From: Enterobacteriaceae bacterium 4M9
GTDB taxonomy: Bacteria; Pseudomonadota; Gammaproteobacteria; Enterobacterales; Enterobacteriaceae
Assembly (NCBI GenBank): GCA_010092695.1
Contig: JAADJJ010000001.1
Location: 2,046,001 to 2,110,000, forward strand
DNA length: 64,000 bases
Reading direction: 5' to 3'
Shown: positions 33,214-42,918 of the stretch, piece by piece
Numbering within the stretch: position 1 is the stretch's first letter
Layout: every line of letters begins with the position of its first letter
The notes under the pieces: model-generated
The model's database searches: none
What the model saw: only the letters and a program-made list of their open reading frames with translations
Told to the model about the DNA's origin: nothing
Translations under genes and position numbers: made by a program

Positions 33214-34584
33214 ATGACAACATTAACCTGTTTTAAAGCCTACGACATTCGCGGTCGCCTTGGCGATGAGCTTAACGAAGAAATCGCGCGCCGTATTGGC
33301 CGCGCTTACGGTGAATATTTACGCCCGCAAACCGTGGTACTAGGCGGCGATGTGCGCCTGACCAGTGAAGCGCTGAAATGCGCGCTGGCCGAGGGGCTGC
33401 GCGATGCGGGTGTTAATGTGCTGGATATCGGCCTTTCTGGCACCGAAGAAATCTACTTTGCGACCTGGCACCTGGAGGTGGATGGCGGCATTGAGGTAAC
33501 CGCCAGCCACAACCCGATGGACTACAACGGCATGAAGCTGGTTCGCCAGGGCGCTCGCCCGATAAGCGGCGACACAGGACTGCGCGACGTGCAGCGCCTG
33601 GCCGAGGCCAACGACTTCCCACCGGTTAAAGACAGTGAGCGCGGCAGCTACCGGCAGGTTGATATTCGTGAGGCTTATCTTGAGCACCTGTTCTCCTACG
33701 TCAACACCGCAAACTTTACGCCGCTGAAGCTGGTGGTTAATGCCGGCAACGGTGCCGCAGGGCCGGTGGTTGATGCGATAGAAGCCCGCTGTAAGGCACT
33801 TAGCCTGCCGCTTACTTTTGTGAAGGTCCATAACACGCCGGACGGCAATTTCCCTAACGGCATCCCTAACCCGCTGTTACCGGAATGCCGCGCCGATACC
33901 CGCAACGCCGTCATTGAACACGCAGCCGATATGGGCATCGCTTTTGACGGTGATTTCGACCGCTGCTTTTTGTTTGACGAAAACGGCGAGTTTATCGAGG
34001 GCTATTACATCGTGGGTCTGTTAGCGCAGGCGTTTCTCGAAAAACAACCGGGATCGCGCATCATCCATGACCCGCGCCTGAGCTGGAACACCGAAGACGT
34101 GGTGACGCGCGCGGGTGGCACGCCGGTAATGTCAAAAACCGGGCATGCGTTTATCAAAGAGCGGATGCGTGAAGAGGACGCGGTATACGGCGGTGAGATG
34201 AGTGCGCATCACTATTTCCGCGACTTTGCTTACTGCGACAGCGGCATGATCCCGTGGTTGCTGGTAGCGGAACTGCTGTGTGTGAAGGGGAAGCCTCTCA
34301 GTGACATGGTGCGTGAGCGTATCGCTGCGTTTCCGGCAAGCGGCGAAATCAACAGCACGCTGGCCGACCCCGTGAGCGCTATCGCCAGGGTGAAGGCGCA
34401 CTTCACCGATAAGGCCGGAACCGTGGACGGCACAGACGGATTGAGCATGGCGTTTGCTGACTGGCGCTTCAACCTGCGCAGTTCTAACACTGAGCCGGTT
34501 GTGCGCCTGAACGTGGAGTCCCGAGGTGACCGCGAACTGATGATGGTACGCACCCGGGAAATTATGGCGCTGCTCAATCAGTGA
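33214..34584 (+). CDS. manB: ManB (CpsG), phosphomannomutase
   Basis: A 456-residue phosphohexomutase, the E. coli length, interconverting mannose-6-P and mannose-1-P. The phosphoserine loop is EVTASHNPMDYNGMK (Ser near residue 98), the metal loop AFDGDFDRCFLFD, the sugar loop VYGGEMSAHHYF and the phosphate-binding RSSNTEPVVRLNVE. The in-frame extension upstream to 33187 is not needed: ATG 33214 follows AAGGGGAAATAACG and matches the E. coli start MTTLTCFKAYDIRGRLG. Confidence 0.98.
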   Translation: MTTLTCFKAYDIRGRLGDELNEEIARRIGRAYGEYLRPQTVVLGGDVRLTSEALKCALAEGLRDAGVNVLDIGLSGTEEIYFATWHLEVDGGIEVTASHNPMDYNGMKLVRQGARPISGDTGLRDVQRLAEANDFPPVKDSERGSYRQVDIREAYLEHLFSYVNTANFTPLKLVVNAGNGAAGPVVDAIEARCKALSLPLTFVKVHNTPDGNFPNGIPNPLLPECRADTRNAVIEHAADMGIAFDGDFDRCFLFDENGEFIEGYYIVGLLAQAFLEKQPGSRIIHDPRLSWNTEDVVTRAGGTPVMSKTGHAFIKERMREEDAVYGGEMSAHHYFRDFAYCDSGMIPWLLVAELLCVKGKPLSDMVRERIAAFPASGEINSTLADPVSAIARVKAHFTDKAGTVDGTDGLSMAFADWRFNLRSSNTEPVVRLNVESRGDRELMMVRTREIMALLNQ

Positions 34585-34664
34585 CGGCAGGCGAGGGCCG
34601 ATGCTGTCGGCCCTGCGCATCGTGCCGTGATAAACGCGCCTGCGGGCGCCTGACAGGAACAACG

Positions 34665-36059
34665 ATGACAAACTTAAAAAAGCGTGAGCGATCGAAAACG
34701 AATGCATCGTTAATCTCTATGGTGCAACGTTTTTCTGACATATCCATTATGTTTGTCGGACTGTGGGTCATTTGCAGGATAGTCGCGCTGCCATTCTTTT
34801 ATACCCATTTGCTGATGGCGCTGGTCACGCTGGTGGTCTTCCAGATGACCGGCGGGATAACCGACTTCTATCGCTCCTGGCGCGGCGTGAAGATTTCCAC
34901 CGAACTACTGCTGCTGTTGCAGAACTGGACGCTGGCGCTGGTGTTCAGTGCCGGGCTGTTGACCTTTAGCGGCTATGTGGAAATCTCGTTTGCGACCTGG
35001 GTGAGCTGGTATCTGCTCTCAAGCGTTGGGCTGGTGATATGCCGCTCGTGCATTCGTATTGGGGCAGGCTGGCTGCGTAACCACGGCTATAACTCGCGGC
35101 GCGTGGCGATTGCCGGGACGCTGCCACAAGGGCGCGAGCTGGCGCAGAGCTTCCTTAATGAGCCGTGGCTGGGCTATGAGGTGGTAGGCATTTATCACGA
35201 CCCGCAACCCGGCGGTGTACCGGCGTTCTGGGCCGGTAACCTCGAACAACTAGTGGAAGACGCGCGCGCCGGGAAAATTCATAACGTTTATATCGCGATG
35301 GCGATGAGCGACGAAGTGCAGATTAAAAACCTGGTGCGCGACTTGAGCGATACCACCTGCTCGGTGATGCTCATTCCGGATGTTTTTACCTTCAATATTT
35401 TGCACTCACGCACCGACGAGGTGAACGGCGTGCCGGTGGTGCCGCTGTTTGATACGCCGCTTAGCGGCATCAACCGCGTGCTTAAGCGGATGGAAGATAT
35501 CGTGCTGTCCGCGCTGATCCTGCTGCTGATTTCTCCCGTGCTGGCCTGCATCGCGCTGGCGGTAAAAGCCACCTCTGCGGGACCGGTTATTTTTCGCCAG
35601 AGGCGCTACGGCATGGACGGTAAGCCGATTATGGTCTGGAAATTCCGCTCAATGCGCGTGATGGAAAATGACGCGGTGGTCACCCAGGCCACACAAAACG
35701 ATCCGCGCGTGACAAAAGTCGGCAATTTCCTGCGCCGCACCTCGCTTGATGAACTGCCGCAGTTTATCAACGTGTTTATGGGGGAAATGTCCATTGTTGG
35801 CCCGCGTCCGCATGCGGTGGCCCATAACGAGCAGTATCGTGCGCTCATTGAAGGCTACATGCTGCGCCATAAAGTCAAACCCGGCATTACCGGCTGGGCG
35901 CAGATTAACGGCTGGCGCGGTGAAACCGACACGCTGGAAAAGATGGAAAAACGGGTGGAGTTTGACCTGGAGTACATCCGCGAATGGAGCCTCTGGTTTG
36001 ATATCCGCATCGTGTTTCTGACGGTGTTCAAAGGCTTTGTCAATAAAGCGGCCTACTGA
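34665..36059 (+). CDS. wcaJ: WcaJ, undecaprenyl-phosphate glucose-1-phosphate transferase
   Basis: A 464-residue polyisoprenyl-phosphate hexose-1-phosphate transferase, the E. coli length, which starts colanic acid assembly by placing glucose-1-P on undecaprenyl phosphate. N-terminal hydrophobic segments (about 20-140), a cytosolic domain with RRVAIAGTLPQGRELAQSFL, a re-entrant helix near 280-300 (VLSALILLLISPVLACIAL) and the catalytic region VWKFRSMRV, RRTSLDELPQF and GPRPHAV are all present. Its stop overlaps an ATG of wzxC. Confidence 0.97.
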   Translation: MTNLKKRERSKTNASLISMVQRFSDISIMFVGLWVICRIVALPFFYTHLLMALVTLVVFQMTGGITDFYRSWRGVKISTELLLLLQNWTLALVFSAGLLTFSGYVEISFATWVSWYLLSSVGLVICRSCIRIGAGWLRNHGYNSRRVAIAGTLPQGRELAQSFLNEPWLGYEVVGIYHDPQPGGVPAFWAGNLEQLVEDARAGKIHNVYIAMAMSDEVQIKNLVRDLSDTTCSVMLIPDVFTFNILHSRTDEVNGVPVVPLFDTPLSGINRVLKRMEDIVLSALILLLISPVLACIALAVKATSAGPVIFRQRRYGMDGKPIMVWKFRSMRVMENDAVVTQATQNDPRVTKVGNFLRRTSLDELPQFINVFMGEMSIVGPRPHAVAHNEQYRALIEGYMLRHKVKPGITGWAQINGWRGETDTLEKMEKRVEFDLEYIREWSLWFDIRIVFLTVFKGFVNKAAY

Positions 36060-36061
36060 TG

Positions 36062-37540
36062 ATGAGCCTGAGAGAAAAAACCATCAGCGGCGCCAAATGG
36101 TCCGCGATATCCACGGTCATCATTATCGGCCTTGGTCTGGCGCAGATGACGGTGCTGGCGCGCATTATCGACAATCATCAGTTTGGCCTGCTGACCGTGG
36201 CGCTGGTGATAATCGCGCTGGCAGATACCTTGTCTGATTTCGGGATCGCCAATTCGATTATTCAGCGTCGGGACATCAGCCATGCCGAACTGACCACATT
36301 GTACTGGCTCAACGTTGGGCTGGGGATTGTGGTATGCGGGGCGATGTTTGCGCTAAGTGGAGCGATTGCGGCAGTGCTGCATAACCCTGACCTTGAACCG
36401 CTGATTAAAACCCTGTCGCTGGCATTTGTGATTATCCCGCACGGCCAGCAGTACCGTGCGCTGCTGCAAAAGGAGCTGGCGTTTAACAAAATTGGTGCGG
36501 TGGAGACGTTGTCGGTGATGGCAGGGTTTACGTTTACGGTTATCAGCGCCTGGTTCTGGCCGCTGGCGATGACCGCAATCCTCGGCTATCTGGTTAACAG
36601 CCTGGTGCGCACCTTGCTGTTTGGCTGGCTGGGTCGCCGGATTTACCGACCTGGCCTGCACTTCGCGCCGCGCGGCGTGATTTCTAACCTGCGCTTTGGT
36701 GCCTGGCTTACCGCAGACAGCATTATCAATTATGTGAATACCAATCTCTCGACGCTGGTGCTGGCGCGTATTCTCGGTGCGAGCGTCGCTGGTGGTTATC
36801 AACTGGCCTGGAACGTGGCGGTGGTGCCGCCGATGAAGCTCAATCCCATCATCACCCGCGTGCTGTTCCCGGCATTTGCCAAAATCCAGGACGACACGGC
36901 AAAACTACGGGTGAATTTCTACAAACTGCTGTCGCTGGTGGGCATTATTAACTTCCCGGCGCTGCTGGGGCTGATGGTGGTGGCAAATCATTTCGTACCG
37001 CTGGTATTTGGCCCGAAATGGGACTTTATTGTGCCGATTTTGCAGCTTCTGTGCGTGGTTGGGCTATTGCGCGCTATCGGCAATCCTATTGGCTCGCTGT
37101 TGATGGCAAAGGCGCGAGTGGATATCAGTTTCAAATTCAACGTTTTTAAAATCTTCCTGTTCATTCCGGCGATTATTGCAGGCGGCCTGCTCGGTGGAGC
37201 GCTTGGGGTCACGCTCGGCTTCCTGGCGGTGCAGGTGATTAACACCGTGTTGAGCTATTTCGTGATGATTAAGCCGGTGCTTGGCTCCAGCTATCACGAC
37301 TATGTGCGCAGCATCTGGCTGCCGTTTTATCTCTCCATCCCAACGCTTGCGGTGAGCTATGGCCTGGGGCTTGCGCTCGGCGGGCGGATGGCGCTCGGCC
37401 CGCTGCTGGCAGTGCAGATTGCAGCGGGGGGGCTGGCGTTTGCCCTGGCGCTGGTGGTCTCGCGTAATCCACTGGTGGTGGAGCTTAAGCGCCAGTTTTG
37501 CCGCAGCGATCGCCTGAAAACATTACTGAGAGCGGGCTGA
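36062..37540 (+). CDS. wzxC: WzxC, colanic acid flippase
   Basis: A 492-residue MOP-superfamily flippase with about 12 membrane helices (E. coli 492). It moves the lipid-linked repeat unit to the periplasm. Conserved start MSLREKTISGAKWSAISTVI, mid GAWLTADSIINYVNTNLSTL and VVPPMKLNPIITRVLFPAFA match WzxC. Two adjacent ATGs (36059, 36062) exist; the second matches the E. coli start. Tightly coupled to wcaJ. Confidence 0.97.
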   Translation: MSLREKTISGAKWSAISTVIIIGLGLAQMTVLARIIDNHQFGLLTVALVIIALADTLSDFGIANSIIQRRDISHAELTTLYWLNVGLGIVVCGAMFALSGAIAAVLHNPDLEPLIKTLSLAFVIIPHGQQYRALLQKELAFNKIGAVETLSVMAGFTFTVISAWFWPLAMTAILGYLVNSLVRTLLFGWLGRRIYRPGLHFAPRGVISNLRFGAWLTADSIINYVNTNLSTLVLARILGASVAGGYQLAWNVAVVPPMKLNPIITRVLFPAFAKIQDDTAKLRVNFYKLLSLVGIINFPALLGLMVVANHFVPLVFGPKWDFIVPILQLLCVVGLLRAIGNPIGSLLMAKARVDISFKFNVFKIFLFIPAIIAGGLLGGALGVTLGFLAVQVINTVLSYFVMIKPVLGSSYHDYVRSIWLPFYLSIPTLAVSYGLGLALGGRMALGPLLAVQIAAGGLAFALALVVSRNPLVVELKRQFCRSDRLKTLLRAG

Positions 37541-37573
37541 ATGCCCGCCGTAACGCCCTGTTCAGAGGACACT

Positions 37574-38854
37574 ATGAAAGTACTGATTCTTGGCAACCAC
37601 ACCTGCGGTAACCGCGGTGACAGCGCCATTTTGCGCGGTCTGATTGATGCCATTAGCGCGCTGGAGCCTCAGGCTGATATTGATGTTATGAGCCGCTACC
37701 CGGTGAGTTCTGCCTGGCTACTTGGGCGCGAGGTCCTGGCCGACCCGCTGTATACCCAGATGCAACGCCTCAATGGCGCGGCGGGCATGGTCGGGCGGGT
37801 AAAAAAAGTGCTGCGTCGGCGCTACATGCATCAGGCGCTGCTGGCAAAGGTGAGCGACAGCGGTCGCCTGCGCAATGTGTCGCTGCCGCAGGGGTTCAGC
37901 GATTTTGCGCAGCAGTTGCAACAGTATGATGCCGTTATCCAGGTCGGTGGTTCGTTTTTTGTCGATCTTTACGGCGCACCGCAGTTTGAGCACGCACTGT
38001 GCAGCTTTATGGCCAGTAAGCCGGTGTACATGGTGGGCCACAGCGTGGGGCCATTTCAGGCACCGCAGTTTAATCAACTCGCAAACTTTGTATTTGGCCG
38101 CTGTGAGGCGCTGATTTTACGTGAGTCGGTGAGTCTTGAGTTAATGAAGGTAAGCGGTATTGATACCAGAAAGGTGGAGCATGGTGTGGATACCGCCTGG
38201 CTGGTGGCGCATCGCGATGAGGATTTTGTCGCGAGTTTTACGGTGCAGCACTGGCTGACGGTCGCAGCACGCGAGAAAACCGTTGCTATCACTTTGCGTG
38301 AACTGGCGCCGTTTGACTGCCGACTTGGCACGACACAGCAGGCGTACGGAAAAGCCTTTGCCTCGGTAATAAATCGCATTATTGACGAAGGCTACCAGGT
38401 TCTGGCGCTTTCTACCTGTACCGGCATCGACAGCTATAACAAAGACGACCGCATGGTGGCGCTGAGAGTGGCGAAGCTGATTGAACGCCCGGAGCGGTTT
38501 CATGTGGTGATGGATGAACTGAACGACCTCGAAATGGGCAAAATTCTCGGTGCGTGTGCGCTGACGGTGGGGACCCGCCTGCATTCGGCCATTATTTCCA
38601 TGAACTTTGGTACGCCTGCCGTGGCCCTGAATTATGAGCATAAATCTGCGGGCATTATGCGCCAGCTTGGCATGCCGGAAATGGCGGTCGATATTCGCCA
38701 GCTCCTTGATGGTTCTTTGCAGGGAAGCGTTGCCGATACCCTCGGCGCGTTGCCGCAAATCCGCGAAAAACTGGCGCTGGCGGTGATTAAGGAGCGCGAG
38801 AACGGTTACCAGATGGTTAGCTCGGTACTGGCGCGCATCCGGGAGGGAAAATGA
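37574..38854 (+). CDS. wcaK: WcaK, colanic acid pyruvyl transferase
   Basis: A 426-residue polysaccharide pyruvyl transferase family protein, the E. coli length, predicted to add a pyruvate ketal to the terminal galactose of the colanic acid side chain. Motifs: MKVLILGNHTCGNRGDSAIL at the start, VIQVGGSFFVDLYG, YMVGHSVGPFQ, and the C-terminal ACALTVGTRLHSAIISMNFG then TPAVALNYEHKS. ATG 37574 follows AGAGGAC. It overlaps wcaL by 4 nt. Confidence 0.96.
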   Translation: MKVLILGNHTCGNRGDSAILRGLIDAISALEPQADIDVMSRYPVSSAWLLGREVLADPLYTQMQRLNGAAGMVGRVKKVLRRRYMHQALLAKVSDSGRLRNVSLPQGFSDFAQQLQQYDAVIQVGGSFFVDLYGAPQFEHALCSFMASKPVYMVGHSVGPFQAPQFNQLANFVFGRCEALILRESVSLELMKVSGIDTRKVEHGVDTAWLVAHRDEDFVASFTVQHWLTVAAREKTVAITLRELAPFDCRLGTTQQAYGKAFASVINRIIDEGYQVLALSTCTGIDSYNKDDRMVALRVAKLIERPERFHVVMDELNDLEMGKILGACALTVGTRLHSAIISMNFGTPAVALNYEHKSAGIMRQLGMPEMAVDIRQLLDGSLQGSVADTLGALPQIREKLALAVIKERENGYQMVSSVLARIREGK

Positions 38855-40077
38855 AGGTTGGATTTTTCCTGCTGAAGTTTCCGCTTGCTTCCGAAACTTT
38901 TGTGCTTAACCAGATAGTGGCATTCATCGAAATGGGGTATGAGGTGGAAATCGTCGCCTTGCATAAGGGCGATTTGCATAATACTCACCAGGCATTTGAG
39001 CAGTACAACCTGGCGCAAAAAACCACCTGGCTTCTGAACGAACCTGAACGTCGGGCAGCAAAACTACGTTCACGGGCCAGGGCCACGCTCGGCGGGCTAA
39101 CGCGCGCCCGCACCTGGCGCGCGCTGAACGCGGCGCGCTACGGCGACGAAGCCCGTAACCTGATTCTTTCTGCTATTTGTGCCCAGCATGCAAAGCCGTT
39201 TCACGCCGATGTGTTTATTGCTCACTTTGGCCCGGCCGGCGTCACTGCGGCGAAGCTTCGTGAACTTGGGCTACTGCACGGCAAAATTGCCACGGTATTT
39301 CACGGCATTGATGTCTCTCACCGCGACGCGCTCGCACGCTACACCCCGGAATACCAAAAGTTGTTTAATCGTGGCGACCTCATGCTGCCGATTAGCGAAC
39401 TGTGGGCCAGTCGTTTGCAGCAAATGGGCTGCCCGCCGGAGAAAATCGCGGTATCGCGTATGGGGGTTGATATGGATAAGTTCGCCATGCGTCGCCAGAA
39501 AACAGCAGGCGAGACGCTGAATATGATTTCGGTCGCGCGTTTGACTGAGAAGAAGGGACTGCACGTGGCGATTGAAGCCTGTCGTCTGTTGAAAACGCGT
39601 GGCGTGAGCTTTCGCTATCACATCCTGGGCATTGGGCCGTGGGAGCGCCGTTTACGTACCATGATTGAACAGTTTCAGCTGGAAGATTGCGTGGTCATGC
39701 CAGGTTTTAAGCCCAGCCACGAGGTCAAGGCAATGCTTGATGACGCAGACTTGTTTTTGCTGCCCTCGGTGACCGGTGCTGACGGTGATATGGAAGGCAT
39801 TCCGGTTGCGTTGATGGAGGCCATGGCAGTCGGTATTCCGGTCATTTCTACCGTGCACAGCGGTATCCCTGAGTTAATTGACGCCGACCGCGAAGGGTGG
39901 CTGGTGCCAGAATATGACGCGCAGGCGTTGGCCTCACGGCTGCAGAGTTTCGCAACGGTGGAGCAGGGCGAACTGGCCTCGATGCTGCGGTGTGCCCGTA
40001 GCAAGGTCGAAAGTGAGTTTAACCAGCACTATATCTACCGCCAGTTGGCTGGGCTTTTGCAAAAGCTTGTGGCCTGA
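38851..40077 (+). CDS. wcaL: WcaL, colanic acid glycosyltransferase (GT4)
   Basis: A 408-residue GT-B transferase (E. coli 406) predicted to add galactose. N-terminal MKVGFFLLKFPLASETFVLN, mid IATVFHGIDVSHRDAL and LMLPISELWASRLQQMGCPP, donor domain MISVARLTEKKGLHVAIEAC, and EGIPVALMEAMAVGIPVIST are intact. ATGA overlap with wcaK. Confidence 0.96.
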   Translation: MKVGFFLLKFPLASETFVLNQIVAFIEMGYEVEIVALHKGDLHNTHQAFEQYNLAQKTTWLLNEPERRAAKLRSRARATLGGLTRARTWRALNAARYGDEARNLILSAICAQHAKPFHADVFIAHFGPAGVTAAKLRELGLLHGKIATVFHGIDVSHRDALARYTPEYQKLFNRGDLMLPISELWASRLQQMGCPPEKIAVSRMGVDMDKFAMRRQKTAGETLNMISVARLTEKKGLHVAIEACRLLKTRGVSFRYHILGIGPWERRLRTMIEQFQLEDCVVMPGFKPSHEVKAMLDDADLFLLPSVTGADGDMEGIPVALMEAMAVGIPVISTVHSGIPELIDADREGWLVPEYDAQALASRLQSFATVEQGELASMLRCARSKVESEFNQHYIYRQLAGLLQKLVA

Positions 40078-40130
40078 GCGCCCATAAACTGAAGCCGCGC
40101 GGGCGTCATGTTCGCGTCAAAAGAGGTTTT

Positions 40131-41549
40131 ATGCGCGATATCGAAAAAACATCATCTATTTCTCGCCGTGGTTTGTTGCGTTTGGGGTCCGCACTGGCTG
40201 CTCTGCCGCTATTTACTATTCCCCTTGCTCGCGCTCTGGAACACCGTGGTGAAGTGAATATCAACACCTATTATCAGGGTGACTGGATAGCTGCATTTAA
40301 GCAGGCATTTAATGAGGCTGACGTGGTGGTGGTCCCTGCCGGGCTGGTGGTCGATAAGGTGAATACCGGGATTTTTATCCCGGCGGGGAAAACGCTGAAG
40401 GTGAGCGGCGGCATTAAAGGCAACGGGCGTGGACGCTTTGTCTTACAGGATGGCTGTAAAGTGCTGGGTGCCAACGGCGGGCGAATCAATAATATTACCC
40501 TCGATGTGCGTGGCTCGGACTGTGAAATTCGCAACCTTGATATCAGCGGTAGCGTCCCGGTTACGCTCATTTATATTGGGGGCAAGCAAAAGCGCGTAAT
40601 GCGCAATTTACTCATAGATAATATTACCGCCCATGATGCTAATTACGCCATTCTGCGCCAGGGGTTCCATAACCAGCTTAACGGTGTGCGCATCACCAAC
40701 AGCCGCTTTAGCCGCCTGCAGGGCGATGCCATTGAGTGGAACGTGGCAATCAACGATAAAGACATCCTCATCTCAGACCACGTGATTGAAGATATCAACT
40801 GCACCAACGGCAAGATTAACTGGGGTATCGGTATTGGACTTGCCGGCAGCACTTACGATAATTGCTACCCGGAACAGCAGACGGTAAAAAATTTTGTGGT
40901 GGCTAACATCACCGGGCGTAACTGCCGACAACTGGTGCACGTCGAAAACGGCAAGCATTTTATTATTCGTAATATTACGGCGCACAATATTACGCCAGAA
41001 TTTAGCAAGAGCGCCGGAATTGATAACGCTACGGTCGCAATTTATGGTTGTGATAATTTCGTAATAGATAATGTTAATATGACTAATAGTGCTGGAATGT
41101 TGATCGGTTATGGGACGGTAAAAGGGAAGTATCTGTCCATACCGCAAAATTTCCGAATTAACCAGGTAGTGCTGGATAATAAAACACTGCCTTATAAAAT
41201 TCGTGGGTTGCAAATATCTGCCGGTAACCAGACTTCGTTTGTTGCGCTTACGAATATCCGTCTGAGACACGCGAGCCTGGAGTTGCACAACCGGCCGCAG
41301 CATCTGTTCTTGCGCAACGTGGACGTGATGCAGACAGCAGCGCGTGGGCCTGCGCTGAAGCTGAACTTTGATCTGCGTAACGATGTCCGTGGTCATTTTA
41401 TGGCGAAAAAAGACACACTTTTGTCAATGGAAAATATCAACGCAGTCAATGAACATGGGCAAAGCTCAGTGGATGTGGATTATATCGGCCAGCAGATTGT
41501 GAATATGGAAAAAGTGAATTTTTCGGCGCCTTATCAGCATAAACCATGA
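40131..41549 (+). CDS. wcaM: WcaM, periplasmic colanic acid protein (beta-helix)
   Basis: A 472-residue protein (E. coli 464). The N-terminus carries a Tat-type signal with twin arginines (S-R-R-G-L-L at residues 11-16) and a hydrophobic core LGSALAALPLFTIPLARALE. The mature part has repeated short beta-strand motifs (NNITLDVRGSDCEIRNLDIS, VMRNLLIDNITAHDANYAIL) of a right-handed parallel beta-helix, as in polysaccharide lyases and hydrolases. Its exact role is unproven. It is the last gene of the colanic acid operon; AT content rises toward its end. Confidence 0.95.
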   Translation: MRDIEKTSSISRRGLLRLGSALAALPLFTIPLARALEHRGEVNINTYYQGDWIAAFKQAFNEADVVVVPAGLVVDKVNTGIFIPAGKTLKVSGGIKGNGRGRFVLQDGCKVLGANGGRINNITLDVRGSDCEIRNLDISGSVPVTLIYIGGKQKRVMRNLLIDNITAHDANYAILRQGFHNQLNGVRITNSRFSRLQGDAIEWNVAINDKDILISDHVIEDINCTNGKINWGIGIGLAGSTYDNCYPEQQTVKNFVVANITGRNCRQLVHVENGKHFIIRNITAHNITPEFSKSAGIDNATVAIYGCDNFVIDNVNMTNSAGMLIGYGTVKGKYLSIPQNFRINQVVLDNKTLPYKIRGLQISAGNQTSFVALTNIRLRHASLELHNRPQHLFLRNVDVMQTAARGPALKLNFDLRNDVRGHFMAKKDTLLSMENINAVNEHGQSSVDVDYIGQQIVNMEKVNFSAPYQHKP

Positions 41550-41685
41550 ACCTATGATACGTTTTTGCGCCCATTTTCCTGAGGATTCTGTAGTCATATT
41601 GCGGATTTTTCTTATTAGCTAACTTATAAAAACGTTTATAAAACTGTGGTTATCAAATCATGCTGGCTTCAGTGCGTGAAAAGGC

Positions 41686-41691
41686 TATAAT
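41686..41691 (+). promoter_or_regulatory. Probable galF promoter -10 element
   Basis: A perfect TATAAT lies 30 nt before the galF ATG, with a weak CTGGCT -35 at 17-nt spacing. No terminator with a T-run is clear between wcaM and this promoter. Confidence 0.5.
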
Positions 41692-41720
41692 TCACCAATT
41701 ATTGAGAGGTGGGATTGAAC

Positions 41721-42614
41721 ATGATTAATTTAAAAGCAGTCATCCCGGTCGCTGGTCTCGGTATGCATATGTTGCCTGCGACGAAGGCAATACCCAAAGA
41801 GATGCTTCCGATAGTCGACAAACCGATGATTCAGTACATCGTCGATGAGATTGTGGCTGCAGGTATCAAAGAGATCGTGCTGGTGACACATTCTTCCAAG
41901 AATGCGGTAGAAAACCACTTCGATACATCTTATGAGCTGGAGTCGCTGCTGGAGCAGCGTGTTAAACGTCAGTTATTGGCAGAAGTCAAAAGCATTTGCC
42001 CGCCCGGCGTTACGATTATGAACGTACGCCAGGCGCAACCACTGGGGCTGGGGCATTCCATCTTGTGTGCGCGCCCGTCCGTGGGTGATAATCCGTTTGT
42101 TGTGGTATTGCCTGACATCATTTTGGATAGTGCGAGCGCCGATCCGTTGCGCTACAATCTGGCTGCTATGGTGGCCCGCTTTGAAGAAACCGGGCGTAGC
42201 CAGGTGCTGGCAAAGCGTATGCCGGGTGAACTCTCTGAGTATTCGGTCATTACCACCGGGCAAGCGCTAGAGAATGAAGGGCAGGTAGAGCGTATTATCG
42301 ACTTTATCGAAAAGCCTGATGAGCCGCAGACGCTGGACTCAGATTTAATGGCGGTAGGCCGCTATGTTTTATCGGCAGATATCTGGCAGGAGCTGGAGAA
42401 AACCGAGCCGGGCGCCTGGGGGCGCATTCAGCTGACCGACGCGATTGCAGCGCTGAACAAAAAACAGCCTGTAGAAGCCATGCTGATGACCGGTAAAAGC
42501 TATGACTGTGGCAAAAAAATGGGCTACATGCAGGCATTTGTGAACTACGGTTTGCGTAATCTCAAGGAAGGGCAGAAATTTCGTGAAGGGATCGAGAAAC
42601 TACTGGCAAAATAG
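41721..42614 (+). CDS. galF: GalF, UTP-glucose-1-phosphate uridylyltransferase-like protein
   Basis: A 297-residue GalU paralogue, the E. coli length. The nucleotidyltransferase start is altered to VIPVAGLGMHMLPATKAIPK (GalU has GLGTRMLPATKAIPK), as in all GalF, which has low catalytic activity and is thought to modulate GalU. FIEKPDEPQTLDSDLMAVGR and KSYDCGKKMGYMQAFV are conserved. ATG 41721 follows GAGAGGTGGG and matches the E. coli start; an in-frame start 12 nt upstream is less likely. It marks the 5' border of the O-antigen locus. Confidence 0.97.
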   Translation: MINLKAVIPVAGLGMHMLPATKAIPKEMLPIVDKPMIQYIVDEIVAAGIKEIVLVTHSSKNAVENHFDTSYELESLLEQRVKRQLLAEVKSICPPGVTIMNVRQAQPLGLGHSILCARPSVGDNPFVVVLPDIILDSASADPLRYNLAAMVARFEETGRSQVLAKRMPGELSEYSVITTGQALENEGQVERIIDFIEKPDEPQTLDSDLMAVGRYVLSADIWQELEKTEPGAWGRIQLTDAIAALNKKQPVEAMLMTGKSYDCGKKMGYMQAFVNYGLRNLKEGQKFREGIEKLLAK

Positions 42615-42643
42615 GTACCAGGGCGGTACTTGTTGTGCCTGAC

Positions 42644-42691
42644 AAAACGGCAGACGCGGATCGGGGAAAACCCGATGCGGGCTGCCGTTTT
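42644..42691 (+). terminator. Extended hairpin after galF
   Basis: AAAACGGCAG (42644-42653) pairs with CTGCCGTTTT (42682-42691), enclosing an inner TCGGG-GAAAA-CCCGA hairpin. The stem ends in a TTTT run then GCC. It probably terminates galF transcription before the O-antigen promoter. Confidence 0.7.
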
Positions 42692-42855
42692 GCCATATAT
42701 GGATACAAGGGACTGAGATTGTTGGCTATAGCAAACGAAGATTAATTCGTTGAGCCGGCGGGCAATTTACCTATGTTTAGTGGCTCGTTTCCTTTGCCAC
42801 TGGTATCACAACATGAGGAAGGATAGCCGTTTCCTGGGTAGTGCAGATTTACTGT

Positions 42856-42894
42856 CAGTGTACTGGTAGCTGTGGAGCCAGGGGCGGTAGCGTG
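42856..42894 (+). promoter_or_regulatory. JUMPstart with ops element, O-antigen operon leader
   Basis: CAGTGTACTGGTAGCTGTGG followed by AGCCAGGGGCGGTAGCGTG is a near-consensus 39-bp JUMPstart. The ops core GGCGGTAGCGTG is at 42883-42894, 24 nt before the first O-antigen gene. RfaH recruitment here allows transcription through the long AT-rich cluster. The 240 nt between galF and this site contain the galF terminator and presumably the promoter, which I could not place. Confidence 0.93.
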
Positions 42895-42918
42895 GGTATT
42901 CAATAATAAGGGTAAAAG

